Positions 22,171-37,100 of a DNA stretch of 64,000 bases are shown here, in pieces (the first letter of the stretch is position 1; the number at the start of each line of letters is the position of its first letter). This DNA is from Mesostigma viride (Eukaryota; Streptophyta; Mesostigmatophyceae; Mesostigmatales; Mesostigmataceae): contig RPFO01000310.1 in the NCBI GenBank assembly GCA_009746045.1, positions 3,788,661 through 3,852,660 on the forward strand, given 5' to 3'. The translations under genes were made by a program, and so were the position numbers. Under the pieces are notes generated by a model. The model saw only the letters and a program-made list of their open reading frames with translations. It was not told where the DNA came from and ran no database searches.

Positions 22171-25100
22171 ATGGCCGCCGCTGGCATATTCCCGCTAATG
22201 GTGCCGGTAGACGAGGGGTTGACCTGCTTTCGTGGCTATATAACCGCTGGGGTGAGTGCGCACGTGTATGGGAAAACCAGGAGGGCCGAGGTGGGATTGG
22301 CCAGGGTGGCATGGCATGATGTTCTGTGGGAGGCGCTGCATACTTGCATGCTAGAGGTGTGTACATACGGGTGCTTGGGATGGGAGCACACCTTCCTCCA
22401 CAAATGGAGCATCACCCGCTGTGCCGCTGGGTTTCGCTCTCCTCACCCTATAAATAGTAGGATACAGCAGGCTAGCTGTTATCCAATGCCTTGTCGTGCA
22501 TCATGGCCATCATCCCATCATCCATGGCCACCATGGCTGGTTTGGTGGCGGTCGATCTATACTTGTGGATGCAAACGAGACGACCCACTTGTGGGTTTGC
22601 CTGCTCACATGTCCAAGTTGTGACGCGTTCTGTTGGAGGTGGGTGGGGCCAAGAGGAATGCAAATCAAAGAGACAACCAGCATATAACACAGCTCCCTGG
22701 CTGGTCTGGCATGCATGCCCATGGGATTTCAGAGGTCCAATCTGCACCCCACTTGTCCTGCTGACCTCTTTCCGATGATCCATCAACTGTCCCCCCCCCC
22801 CCCCGCGGCCCCTTGTCCCCTCGTCACATGTTGTTTCCCCCGACCAGTGCCCCTTTGTCCAGTACTCTCCCCCCACCGTTAAGTGTTCCCCTGTGTAACT
22901 GCCCTTGGCCAGCACACCTGGCAAACCGTACCCAAGAAGAATGAATCGAACCCTTTTCCGCACGTGCGTACGTGTGTGTACATGCCTGCCCGTGGTGGTC
23001 CCATGCTGGCTTTGGATGTTCCCCATGAGCCTTACTGCGCATTCACTGGCTGCCTCATGGATACTGCATGGTGCAACACCCAAATCAAGCTTGTTTCTAT
23101 GCTGGTTTGCCGCTGGCCCTTTCCCTCCCCCTTCCCTCCACGCGTGGCAGGGGTCGGACTATCCACACCATCCTCTGGATGATGATCTCTTCCATCCCCC
23201 GGCACCGCCACATGGCCGCCACCTGCCACCTGCCTGCCCATCCCCTGCTGGTTGTTTGCCTGGCTGCATCCCCACCACAGGACCGGCAGTACCATCTGCG
23301 CGTGGACGGGTTGCCCATGGGCGCAGCAAGCCATTGTGACCGCTCAAGCGCCCACAGCAGGCACGGCGCTGCAAAGGATGCGGGGGTGCCTGGAGAGGGC
23401 GGCGGTGCTAGCACACTGGCTGAGCGCCGGCTGGAGTATGGGGATGACTTGGCGGCCTTTTTGGGGCAATACCAGGCCATCGTGCAGCAGGTAGGGTAGT
23501 CACCGCAACCACCCATGGTATGTGCGGTGGGGTGGTGAGTGAGACGGGCTAGGGTTTATTTATGCCTGTGGTATAGTTTTTGGGTGGGGTAGTGAGAGCG
23601 GCCAAAGTGAGCAAAACGAATGGTTTGCTGATGTCATGGTGTCGCCATACTGTGAGGTCATGGCGTTGTCGTACGGTGAGATCATGGTCGTTGCAAGCAC
23701 AGCTGGGATGTGCTGGCTGGCAGCAATACGAGGCCTGTGATTGTGGACCTCGTAGGGTCTTGCGTGAGGTAACCCATGGTATGATGTTTGTTTGTGTACT
23801 TGTGTTGAGGACGGGCTAGGACGCGGCAGCTGGCAGCGACGCAAGGTCGGTTGTAGTAGTGAGGCGACGTGGGTGGCCAGTGGGAGAGCAGCTCAGTCAT
23901 TCCGGTTTGTTAGCAGTTGGTGATCGATTTGCCACCGTGTCGCGATCGGGCGGCCCACATGTGGAGCTGCTGTGGCGACGAGAATGCCAGCACGCGCGGC
24001 TGCCATGCGATGCGGGCCTAGGCATGCGGTGAGGGTGTGCCGCGGCACCGTTGTGCTTTGATAGATGAGGCCACAGACGCCTGCGCCGTACCGGTGGTGC
24101 CAAGTTCCCTGCCATCATGGTTGTGCCAAGGTGCCTGCCATCTTTGTGGCATGCAGTACTTTCGGGTGCTGTCAGATGCCATGAATCGCCAGCATGATGA
24201 TGAAGGCAACCAGGAAGCCGTTCCCTGGGCCACGTTGTAGTGAGTGGGAAGAGTTCCTGGGTGGGCAAACCGACAAGTGGGCAATCTCGACAGTGTATTC
24301 CGGGTTCAACGGGTGCCATACAGACAACAGTGGTTCCTATACTGGCACCTGCCACCTGCCCGCATAGAGGTTGCTTCTAGTGGGCGCGTTGTGTAGCATC
24401 CCTATCCACTGATCCAGACCTGTGGTTGTGACATGGGCTTGATGCGTGCTGCCCGCTGGGCACACATTGGTGGCTCGGCTGACCCCTTGGTGGTGGATGT
24501 GGCGGTGGGTGGAACCCATGGGTGCTGCCCTCGTGCTTGTGTGGGGTGACAGCGTATAGCAATGGGTGTGCTCGTGGTAAATCCTCGCTGCAGGGAGGGG
24601 TGGACGTGGGTGCTTGGTGTGGGAATATATATATAGTAGCATTTAGTGGTATATAGTAGTAAATAGTAGCATATAGTAGTATATAGTAGTATAAGTTGCA
24701 AAGGAAAGGCATGCTGCTTGATGCTTTACGATTCTCAGAGAGCATAAGGAAACGTCTTCTTTATTATTCACGTTGGTTGCTGTTGCGCATCGTCTTCGTC
24801 TTCGTTGCGCTTATAAACCTATTGCACTCGGCACCTTCGTGCGTCTTGCAGAATATCCTACATGGACTTGCATTCTCTGTAGTTCAGTGAGTGCCACGTA
24901 TTGGATACTTCCAGAAGGTTCCGAGGTTTCTACTTATATCAGTGGCCGCTAGTCGGCTCAGTCCTCTTGACAGGACTACACCGGCGCTAGGTTACCCGGT
25001 GAGGTGGAGGCTTGGGAACGCACACACACTATACGTGGCGTTATCCCATTGGCTAGTACTAGTGAAGTACAGCCATTGGTCCAATACTACAATAAAGTAT

Positions 25101-28100
25101 ATTGTAGTAATGTGTACTAGATCCTCTATCTCTGAGGACCCATGAGGACCCTAGATGGATCTCCAACCAACTGTATATAGTAGTATTACTAGTATATAGT
25201 TGTATATAGTAGCATATAGTATTTTATAATAGTATATAGTAGCATGGGCATAACTGTTTTTTGGGGTTCCCATGTCGGTTCTGCCATCGTCTTAAGTTAA
25301 GTTAGGTTAGGTTTTGGTTCAGTTGCCACCTGTCATCTGCCTTCCTTGGCATGCAAGGCTGCTGCCATGGCAGCGCGGTCCTGCAGATGCACATGTGTGG
25401 TGGGGGTTGGCGGGGCGGTGGCCTCTCATGTTTGGGCATGGTATCATGCTAGTGTGACAGCTGATGGTATTTGCTCGCTATAAGTATAAGACTACTAAAG
25501 CATACGACGTATTTATTGCTTGCTGCAGTAGGTGCGGTATTTGACCGCATGCTTGCTGCTGTATGTGTGGTGTCCTCATCGTGATGCCTTCCCCCCCCTG
25601 TGGTCGTGTTTGCCACCGCCAATACCAACCACCACCACCACCACCACCACCACCACCACCACCACCACCACCACCACCACCACCACCACCACCACCACCA
25701 CCACCACCACCACCACCACCACCACCACCACCACCACCACCACCACCACCACCACCACCACCACCACCACCATAACCACCACCACCACCACCACCACCAC
25801 CACCACCACCACCACCACCACCACCACCACCACCACCACCACCACCACCACCACCACCACCACCACCACCACCACCACCACCACCACCACCACCACCACC
25901 ACCACCACCACCACCACCACCACCACCACCACCACCACCACCACCACCATAACCACCACCACCACCACCACCACCCACGTAACTTGGCAACAGAGGTTTG
26001 AGCAGAGCACTGACCTGGCAGGGTTCTTCCGCGAGCTGAGGGACATCTTGGTGAGTGGGTGGGCGCTGTCAGCGTGGCCCAGGTTGGCTTGCTCATTAAG
26101 ATCATCCCTTTTTCCAAGTGGCTTGCTGATTTGTCATCCTGTGCGCACGCCCATGCAACACACAAAGGCCGTGGCACCACCTCGTCATGCTCTTGCGCAC
26201 TCACAGCTGCAACTATTCTCGGCACATTGTCACCGTGGTTCACGACCGATGTCCATGTTTTGCCCACCCTGGGCAAGGCTGCCTGTCACCTGTCCCGATG
26301 TCACCCACGCCGAAGGGCCCCTGCTGTGATCGTGCCCGCCTCAGGATCATGTTTGCCTTCTTGCCCTTGCTGCCTGCAAAATCCATCCTGTTGTGACGTC
26401 ATGTTTGCATCTGTGGGATATGGGCATTACTACACATACATATTATCTCTAAATATCGGTTGTTTCTTACTTGATTTTCTAAAATTATCATTACAGTGCA
26501 CCCCTTGTGCCGCTTACGCAGCATACATCGTGTACCCCCTTGGGCCGCTCGTCTGCGCGACAATGCACAGGATCGGCTGGTGCGCGCGCATCCGCCGCAG
26601 GAGCTGCTGCCTCCCGAGTTCTACACAAGGCTGCTGCAGGAGGTGGGGTTGGGGAAGGGGAGGGGAGGGGAGGGGAAAGGGGGAAGGGAAGCAGATTGGG
26701 GGCCAGAGGGGGGCGGGGGGATAGACTTCTCGAGGGCAACCCTTTCTTATATGCACAAGGTGATAATAGTAGTCCAGACCAACCAATAAATACAAATCTA
26801 TCTCTGTTTAACCAGTCATAACAAAGGTCAAGTACGCTACGCTCTGCTCTTTTTTGCAGAGGGTAGGATTCCCTAGCTTTAGGGCTAGCCGTGGTGGATA
26901 GGACGCTTGGGTCGTGGGGCACAAGGAAGGCCAGCGGCAGCCTCTTTGTGGGCGAGGGCAGGTATTTAGTCGGCACCTCTGGTAGCCTTTGTTTACGCGA
27001 GGACATGCATCCATTTGCCTCCGCGGGTCATGACAGGGCTGCTCTGTGGTCTATGTTTAGTGCGTGTGTGAGACACGTGGTCGGTACGTGTGTGTGCGTT
27101 GTGAGGGGAATGAGCCGCGATGGCGCGGCCATGAAGGAGGCCAGCTGCCATAGCAATGTCAAGGCTTAGAACACAAGGAGCAAGAGGTCACAGCCATATG
27201 CTACGTTGCACTCAAAGCAGAAGTCATGATAGATGCAATATCCATCGTTAGATGCGTGGCAGCGCACTGCTGAGCATCGGATGCATAGGGTACCTAGCCA
27301 ACTTCCGGCGGGCACAATTACTAGCGATGCAGCCCTAATCAGAGTACCGTCGGCGTATACAAAATGAATAGGCAGAAAGCTAGCGATTACGGCAGACATT
27401 CTGACAATCTGCATCCCTCCTACACCTTTTCAAATCCATTCTTACAGCAGTAGGCTGCATCTTTAAAACAATTTTATTCTGGTGCCTGCACCTTGCATTG
27501 TGCAGCACCGCTCCGTCCCTTGGAGCACACAGCCACACACACCGGGGGGAAATGATCCACCGAGTTTGCACCAGTGCAATTTCGCACGAGTACAAGTTTG
27601 CACCAGCACAAGTTTGCACCACCAGCACTCCCCCCGTCCCAAGGACAGGAGCTCCCGCTCACATCCTGGCAGCGACTGGATCCGTGCGTGTTGCCTGTTG
27701 TGCCTGCCGCCCCCAGCTGGACGCGCTGGGATGGGACAAGTTGGTGTACATGCACGCAGACCTCACGGCGCTGCACCTGCGCATCTTGTGAGTGGAGGAG
27801 GGACCACAGGGAGGGAGGCAGGGAGGGAAGGAGGGAGGGAGGGAGGGAGGGAGGGAGGAGGGAGGGAGGGAGGGAGGAGGGAGGGAGGGAGGGAGGAGGG
27901 AGGGAGGGAGGGAGGGAGGGAGGGAGGGAGGGAGGGAGGGAGGGAGGGAGGGAGGGAGGGAGGGAGGGAGGGAGGGAGGGAGGAGGGAGGGAGGGAGGGA
28001 GGGAGGGAGGAGGGAGGGAGGAGGGAGGGAGGGAGGGAGGGAGGGAGGGAGGGAGGGAGGGAGGGAGGAGGGAGGGAGGGAGGGAGGGAGGGAGGGAGGG

Positions 28101-31100
28101 AGGGAGGGAGGGAGGGAGGGAGGGAGGGAGGGAGGGAGGGAGGGAGGGAGGGATATCATATTGCTAGAGTTAAATGCCCTCTGGCGCTACATAAGTAAGT
28201 ACCATGTCTTCTGTGTGCTATCTAGGAAACCTGCCAAGTCTTATTAGGTTCCACTCACGCACCCATTGCTCCGGCTGGGTGCAAATCTGCGAAACATTAT
28301 TGCTGGGTGTGGCCAGGGATGCGGGGCAACGGGAGCACATCGTGCACGTGGTGCTCCTGCCAGGGTACCCACAGGTGGCACCCGTCACGAGCGCGGTAAG
28401 TCGCACCGCACGACACACCGTGTGCCCCGGCATGTCTTGGTAGTGCTTCCGGCGATGCAGTCGGGGGACTGCATGGAGGTTGTATTATTGCCACATGGCG
28501 GACTCTGTCGATGCTGGCTGACAGTGTTTTTACACAAGCGGTTGTGTGTTGTGAACAGGCTTCGCTCGTTAGGCTCTATCGGAGACTGCGTGGTGATACG
28601 GTTTGGGCCCCTTGCAGCCAAGCACACCATTCCCCTGCTCTATCGGAGACTGCGTGGTGATCCGGTTTGGGCCCCTTGCAGCCAAGCACACCATTCCCCT
28701 GCTCTATCGGAGACTGCGTGGTGATACGGTTCGGGCCCCTTGCAGCCAAGCACACCATTCCCCTGCTCTATCGGAGACTGCGTGGTGATCCGGTTCGGGC
28801 CCCTTGCAGCCAAGCACACCATTCCCCTGCTCTATCGGAGACTGCGTGGTGATACGGTTCGGGCCCCTTGCAGCCAAGCACACCATTCCCCTGCTCTATC
28901 GGAGACTGCGTGGTGATCCGGTTCGGGCCCCTTGCAGCCAAGCACACCATTCCCCTGCTCTATCGGAGACTGCGTGGTGATCCGGTTCGGGCCCCTTGCA
29001 GCCAAGCACACCATTCCCCTGCTCTATCGGAGACTGCGTGGTGATCCGGTTTGGGCCCCTTGCAGCCAAGCACACCATTCCCCTGCTCGTCCATAGGCGT
29101 TGCCATGGGTCACTTTTCCCCATCGCTGCGAAAGAACACGGCGTTTCCAGGGAGCTTTCCTCGCCACTGTCGTTAGATTTGCAGGCAGCATATTTGGCAT
29201 GCATATGCATCATTGCATGCCCTGTTATGTTACGTTGTTGTTGATCACCAACCAACCTGGGAGGTAGAGGTTGCGGTTGTTGCGTGTGGGCGTACTGGGC
29301 AAGCGAGCACAACTCCATCTTGCCAGCCCTCCCTTGTCTAGTCGTGACACGTATGCTAAGGATTTCTATCTACCTGCCGGCCCTCGCAGAATTGGCATGC
29401 CCCGCCCATTGTGTGCATGGCAGGCTATTTCACCCCAGGTTTGGCGAACTCCTATTTTCAAAAGTACTCATCAAGGTGGGATTCCTATCTTTCATCTGTC
29501 CTTACATCTGTCTCGGCCACGCAGAACCTCCCCTACCCACTCCAGCTTCACTGGCGTCCGCAAATGTCCAACCTCTCAAGTGTGCTGGAGCAATACCGTG
29601 AGGTGGGTCATTGCTCACCTGGCCCTGGGCCCCTGGAACGCCAGCATGAGCCACTTGGTTCTCCCGCGAATGCAGATGTACACTCTGAGTCCAACCACTT
29701 GGGAATGAGCTTGTCAACATGCAGTGGCCCTTACATGACACAGATGTTCTTGCATCTCCAAGCAAGTTGTGCGACCTGTGGTGCGCTGACTTGGTGTTTC
29801 CGCACGCCCACGCCCCGTGTTTATCGATATTGTTTGTTGTCTGATTCGAGGGCGCAGCGACGACTAGCAGGTACTGTCGCGTAGGGTCGTTACACGGGCA
29901 CTTGCACAAAAGTCTCTTTACAAACGGGGCATTCCTGCTCTGTGCATTTGTTACTGCAGCTATATATGCATGCCTTTCGTTCAGCATCACTGGCATCAGA
30001 TCGTCTATTCGCCTCCAGGAGCCAGTCAGAACTGAACAGGACGGATCCGAAATCTGCTCTTTACTCCTCTCCCTTGTATAGTCATGCAGACGACATGCTC
30101 CATGCCCCATAGGACAGACTCCAGCATGCACAATAGCCATATTCATCCATCACTGCAGATGCACCTCAGTTAGTCTAAGTCTCCCGCCTGTAGCCTAAGT
30201 GGACACGTGCCAGCACCGCCGGCGCCCAAGTGGGTACTGGGACGGTGCTGGACTAGAGCAGTCGTGGCATGGACACGTGGCTAGACTCAGTATGTGATGA
30301 GCCGGTACCTCAGTACCGGGACTGTAGTTGTCATGTTAGGACTGACTAGATCAGGTTGTAACTGATAGGCTAGTCCGTCCAGGATCAGTAAGTTAGGCTT
30401 AACTTACGCAAAGTCTGGTCAGCCGCAATTGACGGCTGACCAGCAGTATATGTGCCATTCTATCCTAATGCCAAGGTGTCTCGTCGTTCACACACACGCC
30501 ATTTGTCACTGCCTAAGCATTTCCAGCTGAGTGTGTCCATAACTTGCATTAAAAAACTCCGGTAAAAAAGAGGACACGCGTGAGAGACGACGAGCGTTCA
30601 AGCGTTTATTTCGCGAAAACCCACTTCATTTTCCACCTACATTTTTTGTACCAATGGCTCCCAAGACTCCGAACAACAAGGGCAAGGCCCTGATGGGCGC
30701 GACCTCCTCAGACGAGGAGGCGCCATCAGTCACGCAGTATCAGTCGTCTTCGTCCCCGATGTCTGACGACTCGGGGACGTCCGATTCGGATTTGGCGAGT
30801 TTGCGCCAGGAAATTCTGGACCGGAACACCCGGGACGAGACGCACCCGGATGACATCGAGGAGGATGACCCGTCGTATAGGGATGTCGTGCAGGAAGTGG
30901 TGCGCATTCCACTAATGCGTAGGGTGAGGGGTTCGACGCCGGTGGTGGCACGTGCTCCGCGGGGTCCGCCATATGCACCATGTGGTGCGGGGCCGGGCGT
31001 CACCTCGTCGGGTGAGAAGACTGGCGGGGAGTCGGGCGAGGAGTCTGAGTCCAGCTCTCTCGGCCTGTTTGGCATGCAGCCCTCGTCGGCAGATGAGGCA

Positions 31101-34100
31101 CGCTCGGCGCAGGTGGAAGCCGACGCTGCACTGGCACGTCGCATTGCTGAGCAGGAGTCAGCGGAGGAGAGGAGGCTGGATCTGAGGTCACGTGAGAGGG
31201 CAGCGCAGATGGAGGATGCTGCAAGGGTCCGAGCGGCCCTGAGGAGGCCGGCCTCGCCGACCTACGAGGTGGTCAGGCGGGGCGACCTGGCATGTTTTCA
31301 ACGTCTTCGCAGGTCTGAGACGATCCCGCGGGAGATCGACGGGGTGCTACAAGAGTCAGAGTTTTCCCTGACGGGACCGTCGGCTTCGGACGCTGAAGAC
31401 CTGGTGGAGATGACACCAGCTATGCAGGAGCGCGAGAAGGAGGCCAAGCGGAGGCTGGAGGTCTTCCAGGCGGAGAGGGCGAAGAAGCAGCGCAGGCGCG
31501 AGGCGATTGAGCAGAGGAAGCTGCGCGAGCAGCAAGAGCGCGACAGGGCGGAGGCGCTCGCGGCGAGGATTAGGGTGAAGATGTCTCACACCAAGGTGCG
31601 GTGTGAGCGTCTCACCCGCGACATGAAGTCCTGGAAATACAGGAAGGTCGCCGAGTTGGCACCACTGCAGGGGCCGGCTCGTAGGGAAGCCGAGGCGCGC
31701 TACCGCCGGAAGCTGGCCATCTGGGAGGCAAGCGTCGGCCGACTGGAGAGGCGTATGCTGAAGCAGCGACGCCGTATGTCGAAGAACATGAAGAAGGCTG
31801 CTGTGAGGGGATGCATGGGGGAGGCGGTAAGAGCTGAATTTGGTTTAATGCCGGATGAGCGCATTTCCACCGAGCAACTGTACCATTTCTTGTCGCAGCC
31901 CACGCATACCATTTGAAACCGAGATGGCACAGCGGCAAGAACCAGGGTGACGCACCGGGGCGAACCCGGTCCAGCGACACTGTCGCACCGGGAGGACATC
32001 CGGAGGCAACTCCAACTGGCCTAGCAGATGCTGGACGAGGGGAGGGAGCTCACCCCGGCGGAGCATGGCAGGCTAGCAGACACGGTGTCGAGGCTGGTGG
32101 CCTCGCTGAAGCCAGCAAAGCGAAGGGCACCGGAGGAGGCATGCCCGCCACAGCCAAAACGCAGGAGGGACGAGGGGGAGGATGACGGAGAGAGGGGGGG
32201 CAACCAGGGTAGGGGAGGACACGGCACCCAGGAATCTGCACCAACACGTCACGAGGGCGGGGAGCGGCAGCAGCAGCAGCAGCAACAGCAACAGCAGCAG
32301 CAGCAGCCGCAGGGATTTGGCAATGGCTGCTGGGTATAGTATGGGCAACGCGGATCAGTGGAGTACAATTGGAAGGCCCCCCCACTGGGAATCCACATGT
32401 TCCGAGTCCATTCAGCTGTGTTGTTAGCCACATCCTGCCCCGGGGAAATGCATCATGGACCACCGCTATCGCGTAATTAACGGGTGTTACGCAGTGAATA
32501 TTGACTTACCTCAATATGCTCCGCTCTGGTTCTATTTGATGTCTTAGCTCTCAGTGCATCTGAATCATATCATGATTCAACACCTTATGACTTTCTGCAT
32601 GGCATGCTCTTACCCTCCACAGAATACGGCAATCCAATGGCATTGATTACCGGAAGTACACTGCTATTTCTCGGCAGTTCCCCTATCGTATCTCCTCAAA
32701 GGCATGGCGGAAGCGTTGTCGCATCAACACGCGCCATAACCATCACTGCAAGGATGACCATACTCTACGTCGCCTCCGGCGCTTACAGCGCACGCATTTG
32801 TCGCTTACCAACTCCACTCGCCCACACCCCGAAAGCACCCGTCGCGTCATTTATGCCATTTACGACCGCAGGTACCCTCAGCGTATCTACGTTGGCCAGA
32901 CGCAACGGGATGCCTGGACGCGTTTTCAGGAACATGTCCGAGCGGCACGCCGCCTTCATATTGGCCGCCCTCAGAGTTATGGACACACTGAGCTGGAAAT
33001 GCTTAGGCAGTGCCAAATGGCGTGTGTGTGAACGACAAGACACCTTGGCATTAGGATAGAATGGCACATATACTGCTGGTCAGCCGTCAATTGCGGCTGA
33101 CCAGACTTTGCGTAAGTTAAGCCTAACTTACTGATCCTGGACGGACTAGCCTATCAGTTACAACCTGATCTAGTCAGTCCTAACATGACAACTACAGTCC
33201 CGGTACTGAGGTACCGGCTCATCACATACTGAGTCTAGCCACGTGTCCATGCCACGACTGCTCTAGTCCAGCACCGTCCCAGTACCCAATTGGGCGCCGG
33301 CGGTGCTGGCACGTGTCCACTTAGGCTACAGGCGGGAGACTTAGACTAACTCCCACTTTAAGTTTTCTTTGGGTTTCAACAGAAACACACATAGCCATCA
33401 AATGGACGCAGCCATTCCCAATGCCTTAAAAAACTGTCAGATAACCTACTAGGACCCAAAGGTCACCTCACACATGTACAAGAGATGCATTAAAAAGGCC
33501 CCATGTCTCAAGCATGGTTTCTTAACTGAGTGAGATGGGTGCTCAGGCCCCAGCATGTCATGGTCATCCAAACAAGTGTCTCACAAAATTTTATTCAATA
33601 AATAACACATTCATCATGTCCCAACTTTCTAGACCAGTGCTTCTCACTGTCAGAAAACTACCCAGCTGCCACTGCAGCCTTTCAGCTGCAGTATTAGGCA
33701 GGGGGTCATGGGCTAACATGTACAATGTGCCAGTCACTTCAGACTGTAACCAGGGTTCATCAACCCATACAAGACCTGGTATTGTGGTCCTGCTGCTTGT
33801 GGCACCTTGGTCAGTGCATCTGCAGCATTGTCTTTGTCCCTGACGTGGGCTTTAGACTCCAGGTACTTGCATTCCTGTTTTAGCACAATCCAATCCAGGT
33901 CCGAGTGTACAGCCAAAGGATTGGCAAGGAAAGAGATGATAGATTGAGAGTCAGTCAGCAAATGTGCTTTCACTCCTGCAGAGCTACCAGCCTGGTGTTG
34001 AAGCCAGACCAGCAAGTGATTGAGATACCTTGCATGCAAGACAGAAGATACCACAGCCCTGCATTCAGCTACATTGCTACTCACAGCTTTCCTCTTGTGC

Positions 34101-37100
34101 AATCTACTGAACCAGGAGACTAGTGACTTCTTCCCACCTTGGTTATGCAGGAAAAACAATCCAGCCTCTCTGGCTTGAACCTTGGTAACTACCCTGGACT
34201 CCATTGAACTATCCATCATGCACGTGATGTGAATGGGAGTAAACAGGTCCAGTGAGTGAAGCATCAAAGGTGGACCATCATGCAACAACTGCTTGATTGC
34301 CCGTGCTCCTACCTCCTGTAGTACCTCATCATCTACCCTGCTCACAAAAGCCAGGTGGGGTGCACATGTAGCACATAGCCAACCAAGCTTGCCTCTAATG
34401 GTAGGGCACATGTCAGGGGTGATGTGAACAGGCAGGACATCCAGACAAGACTTAATGTATTCAGCAGAGGCCTGCATGGAACAAACCCAGCTGCCCTGCT
34501 GCTGCAGCAACTCAAGCATCATGCCACAGAACTTGACTGGCTCCTTGCCCAGCTCTAGCTGCTTGCCAATCTCAAAACTGGCAGACACCTGAGCTATGAA
34601 AGCATCCACTGCAGCTCTAGGACCTGAGATTAACTGATCATCCCCATGCCAGACAAACATCATCATTCCATCAGGGTGTGGGATGACAAACAAGCAAGGG
34701 TCAATGTCATCATAGGTGGCCCCTAGCTTCATGAATACCTCCTGTGCAGACAGCCTAAAAATTTTTGGAGCTGACTGCAACCCTTCAACCCCCAGGTTTG
34801 GCCTCAACAAGGGTTGAACAATATCCCTGTGCCACACCTTAGGAGTATTCACCACGTATACCTGACCTCTCCAGACCTGCTGTGCTATGGCAGGGTCCCC
34901 CTTTAGAAAGGCTCTTTTGATATCTGTGGCTTTACACACATAATCCTTCCCTGTATTAAGCTGATGCAAAAACAAGGAAAGCAACACCTTGAGAGACGTT
35001 TGCTGAATACCAGGAGTATAAAGCTCAGCCTCTGTCAGCTCTGTAGAGCCCCTGAACTCAGTGACACATGGCCTAGCATGGAAAATGGGTGGTCCCCCAT
35101 CAGCCTGAGGTTTATGCTTGCACACAAACTTTAACCTTAGCTTCTTGGCTCCAGCTGGCATAGCATCAAGAGGAGTCACAGGTGGTGTGTGTGTGGGACT
35201 ACGTGCATCTGGAACAACCCACTCCTCCCTGGCTTTGGTAAAAGCCTCCAGCCACTTAAGAAACCCAATCTGCGTCTGGCAGTCCCGTACAATATCATCA
35301 TAGGACAGGGGAGACATGGATGCAACATCCCATCTACCAAGCCCAAACGCTGAAGGGTGTAGCTTTTGAGAGTGTATGAGGTCCTCCACACACGGTTCCT
35401 GACCTGGGAGGTACTTGGGCTTAACTGCATTGATGGCAGCATCCAACCCAGTGCTAATCTGGCTCAAAGGGATTTTAAAATGATCTAGAGGCACCTGTCC
35501 TACCCCTGCCACACTCAACCTCCCAGCTGAGATGACAACACCAGGGTAAGATACAAAAGGTTCCCCTAACAGGGCATTCCCTGAGTAACCCTCAACCACC
35601 TGAAATGGAGTGGGCATACCCAAGATTTGAATGCTCACCTGACCTTTGACCTGCATTTTGGTTTTGCCTGAAAAATCTGACACTCTAGCCCATGGTGAGG
35701 CCTTCATTTTCAGACCAGATACAGCTGCTGCACTGATGATACTCACCTGTGCTTGGGTGTCTACAGCCAAAATACTAGGATCTTGACCTGCATCCCCTAC
35801 AGCATTGACTGTGCTGTACCTGTTGCCACAACTGCTTTAGTGTTGTGTGCCTTGTGCAAGGCCTTAAGAATCTCAGCAAATGACTTCCTGGGAACGACAG
35901 GATCTGCTCTATTTTGTGACTCCTCCAGGTGTGAGGGAGGTGCTACCTGCTGCTCACCCTGTGCACCGTCCTCCTGCCCAGGTGGACTATTGGGTTGTAG
36001 TGGGGCTGCACTACTGAGGAACACAGGAGCTTCTACTGTGGTACTAGTGCTTGCATCAATGACGTCCTTAGCCAATTCATTGGGTGAGATCAATCCACCA
36101 GACTCCTGCTCTGAATCCATGTCCAAGAATTCTACCCCTGACACGTCTGCCAGTGGTGGGTAATAAAGCTTGAGTCTATGCTTGCTGACCACACGCTCTC
36201 TGTCATGTTGTATAGTGACTGCAGTCCCTTCTTCATGAATTTTGGTGACTACAGCTGGACCGTGCCATCTGGCAGAGTGTGCTCTTCCTCTGTCACCCTC
36301 TCTGAAAAACAACACATGGTCCCCCACTTCAAACACAGGCCTGGCATTATTTTTGTCTTTCTTTGCCAGCAACTTGGCTAAGTGCTGCCTTTGTGTGTTG
36401 TAGTGAGTGTGTACCTCTGAAGCATAGCTGCCTGACTGAAGGCCAGTTGGGGTGATTTCCCCAAAAGGTGAGGACATTATTGGTTTGGCGTTTAGCTGGG
36501 TAGTCACCCCTGCTGCCCAAGATGCCCTGTCAGCATAGCTACCAGAGTCAGCCAACCTGGATGGCATTTTTCTTATCACATCCCTGATGGCTCTCATGGT
36601 ACGTTCTACCAACCCCTGACGTTCATGATCTTGAGCCCCAGACACTTCTATCTTGGGCAGGTCATTCCTGTCCTGGATGCAGAGAAACTGCTGATCCAGC
36701 ATTACTTTTTCAATGGGGTGAAAACGTGCCAAGGCTATCTGTAAAGCTCTGTGCAGCTGCTCTTTATCCATCCCAGGCAGGGCTCCACTACCACAAACCT
36801 TGACCAGGCATCCTTTATGACTAGGTAGTATACCGTGTCCTTCACCACGTGTATAACATCCCCAACCAGTTTGCCTCTAGCCAGTGGTGGTGTGGCCACA
36901 TGCCATTTTCTGGGCTTAGGAGCATATAGCTGACATTGCTCACAGTGCTTACGTACGTGCCTGCACATCTGTTCCAGATCATGGCCTTGTATTTTATTGG
37001 CTAGCCTTTCAGCCACAGCCTCATGGCCCATAACCTTGTGCAGTTGCTCTGCTAGAGCACCATACGTGATTACCTTTTCTGCTGCTGCACTAAGGGAAGC

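Noticed and set aside
25449-26329. Poly-Trp, poly-Gly, poly-Thr and poly-His frames
   Set aside because: All come from the (ACC)n array. Only FANCL exon 25994-26050 is coding.
28574-29086. CRISPR-like regular repeats
   Set aside because: The 64-bp units are directly adjacent with no unique spacers, and the context is a eukaryotic intron.
30654-31916. A 420-residue charged coiled-coil protein as a host gene
   Set aside because: The same sequence forms the gag part of the full retroelement at 37456-39976, next to an LTR in the same arrangement.
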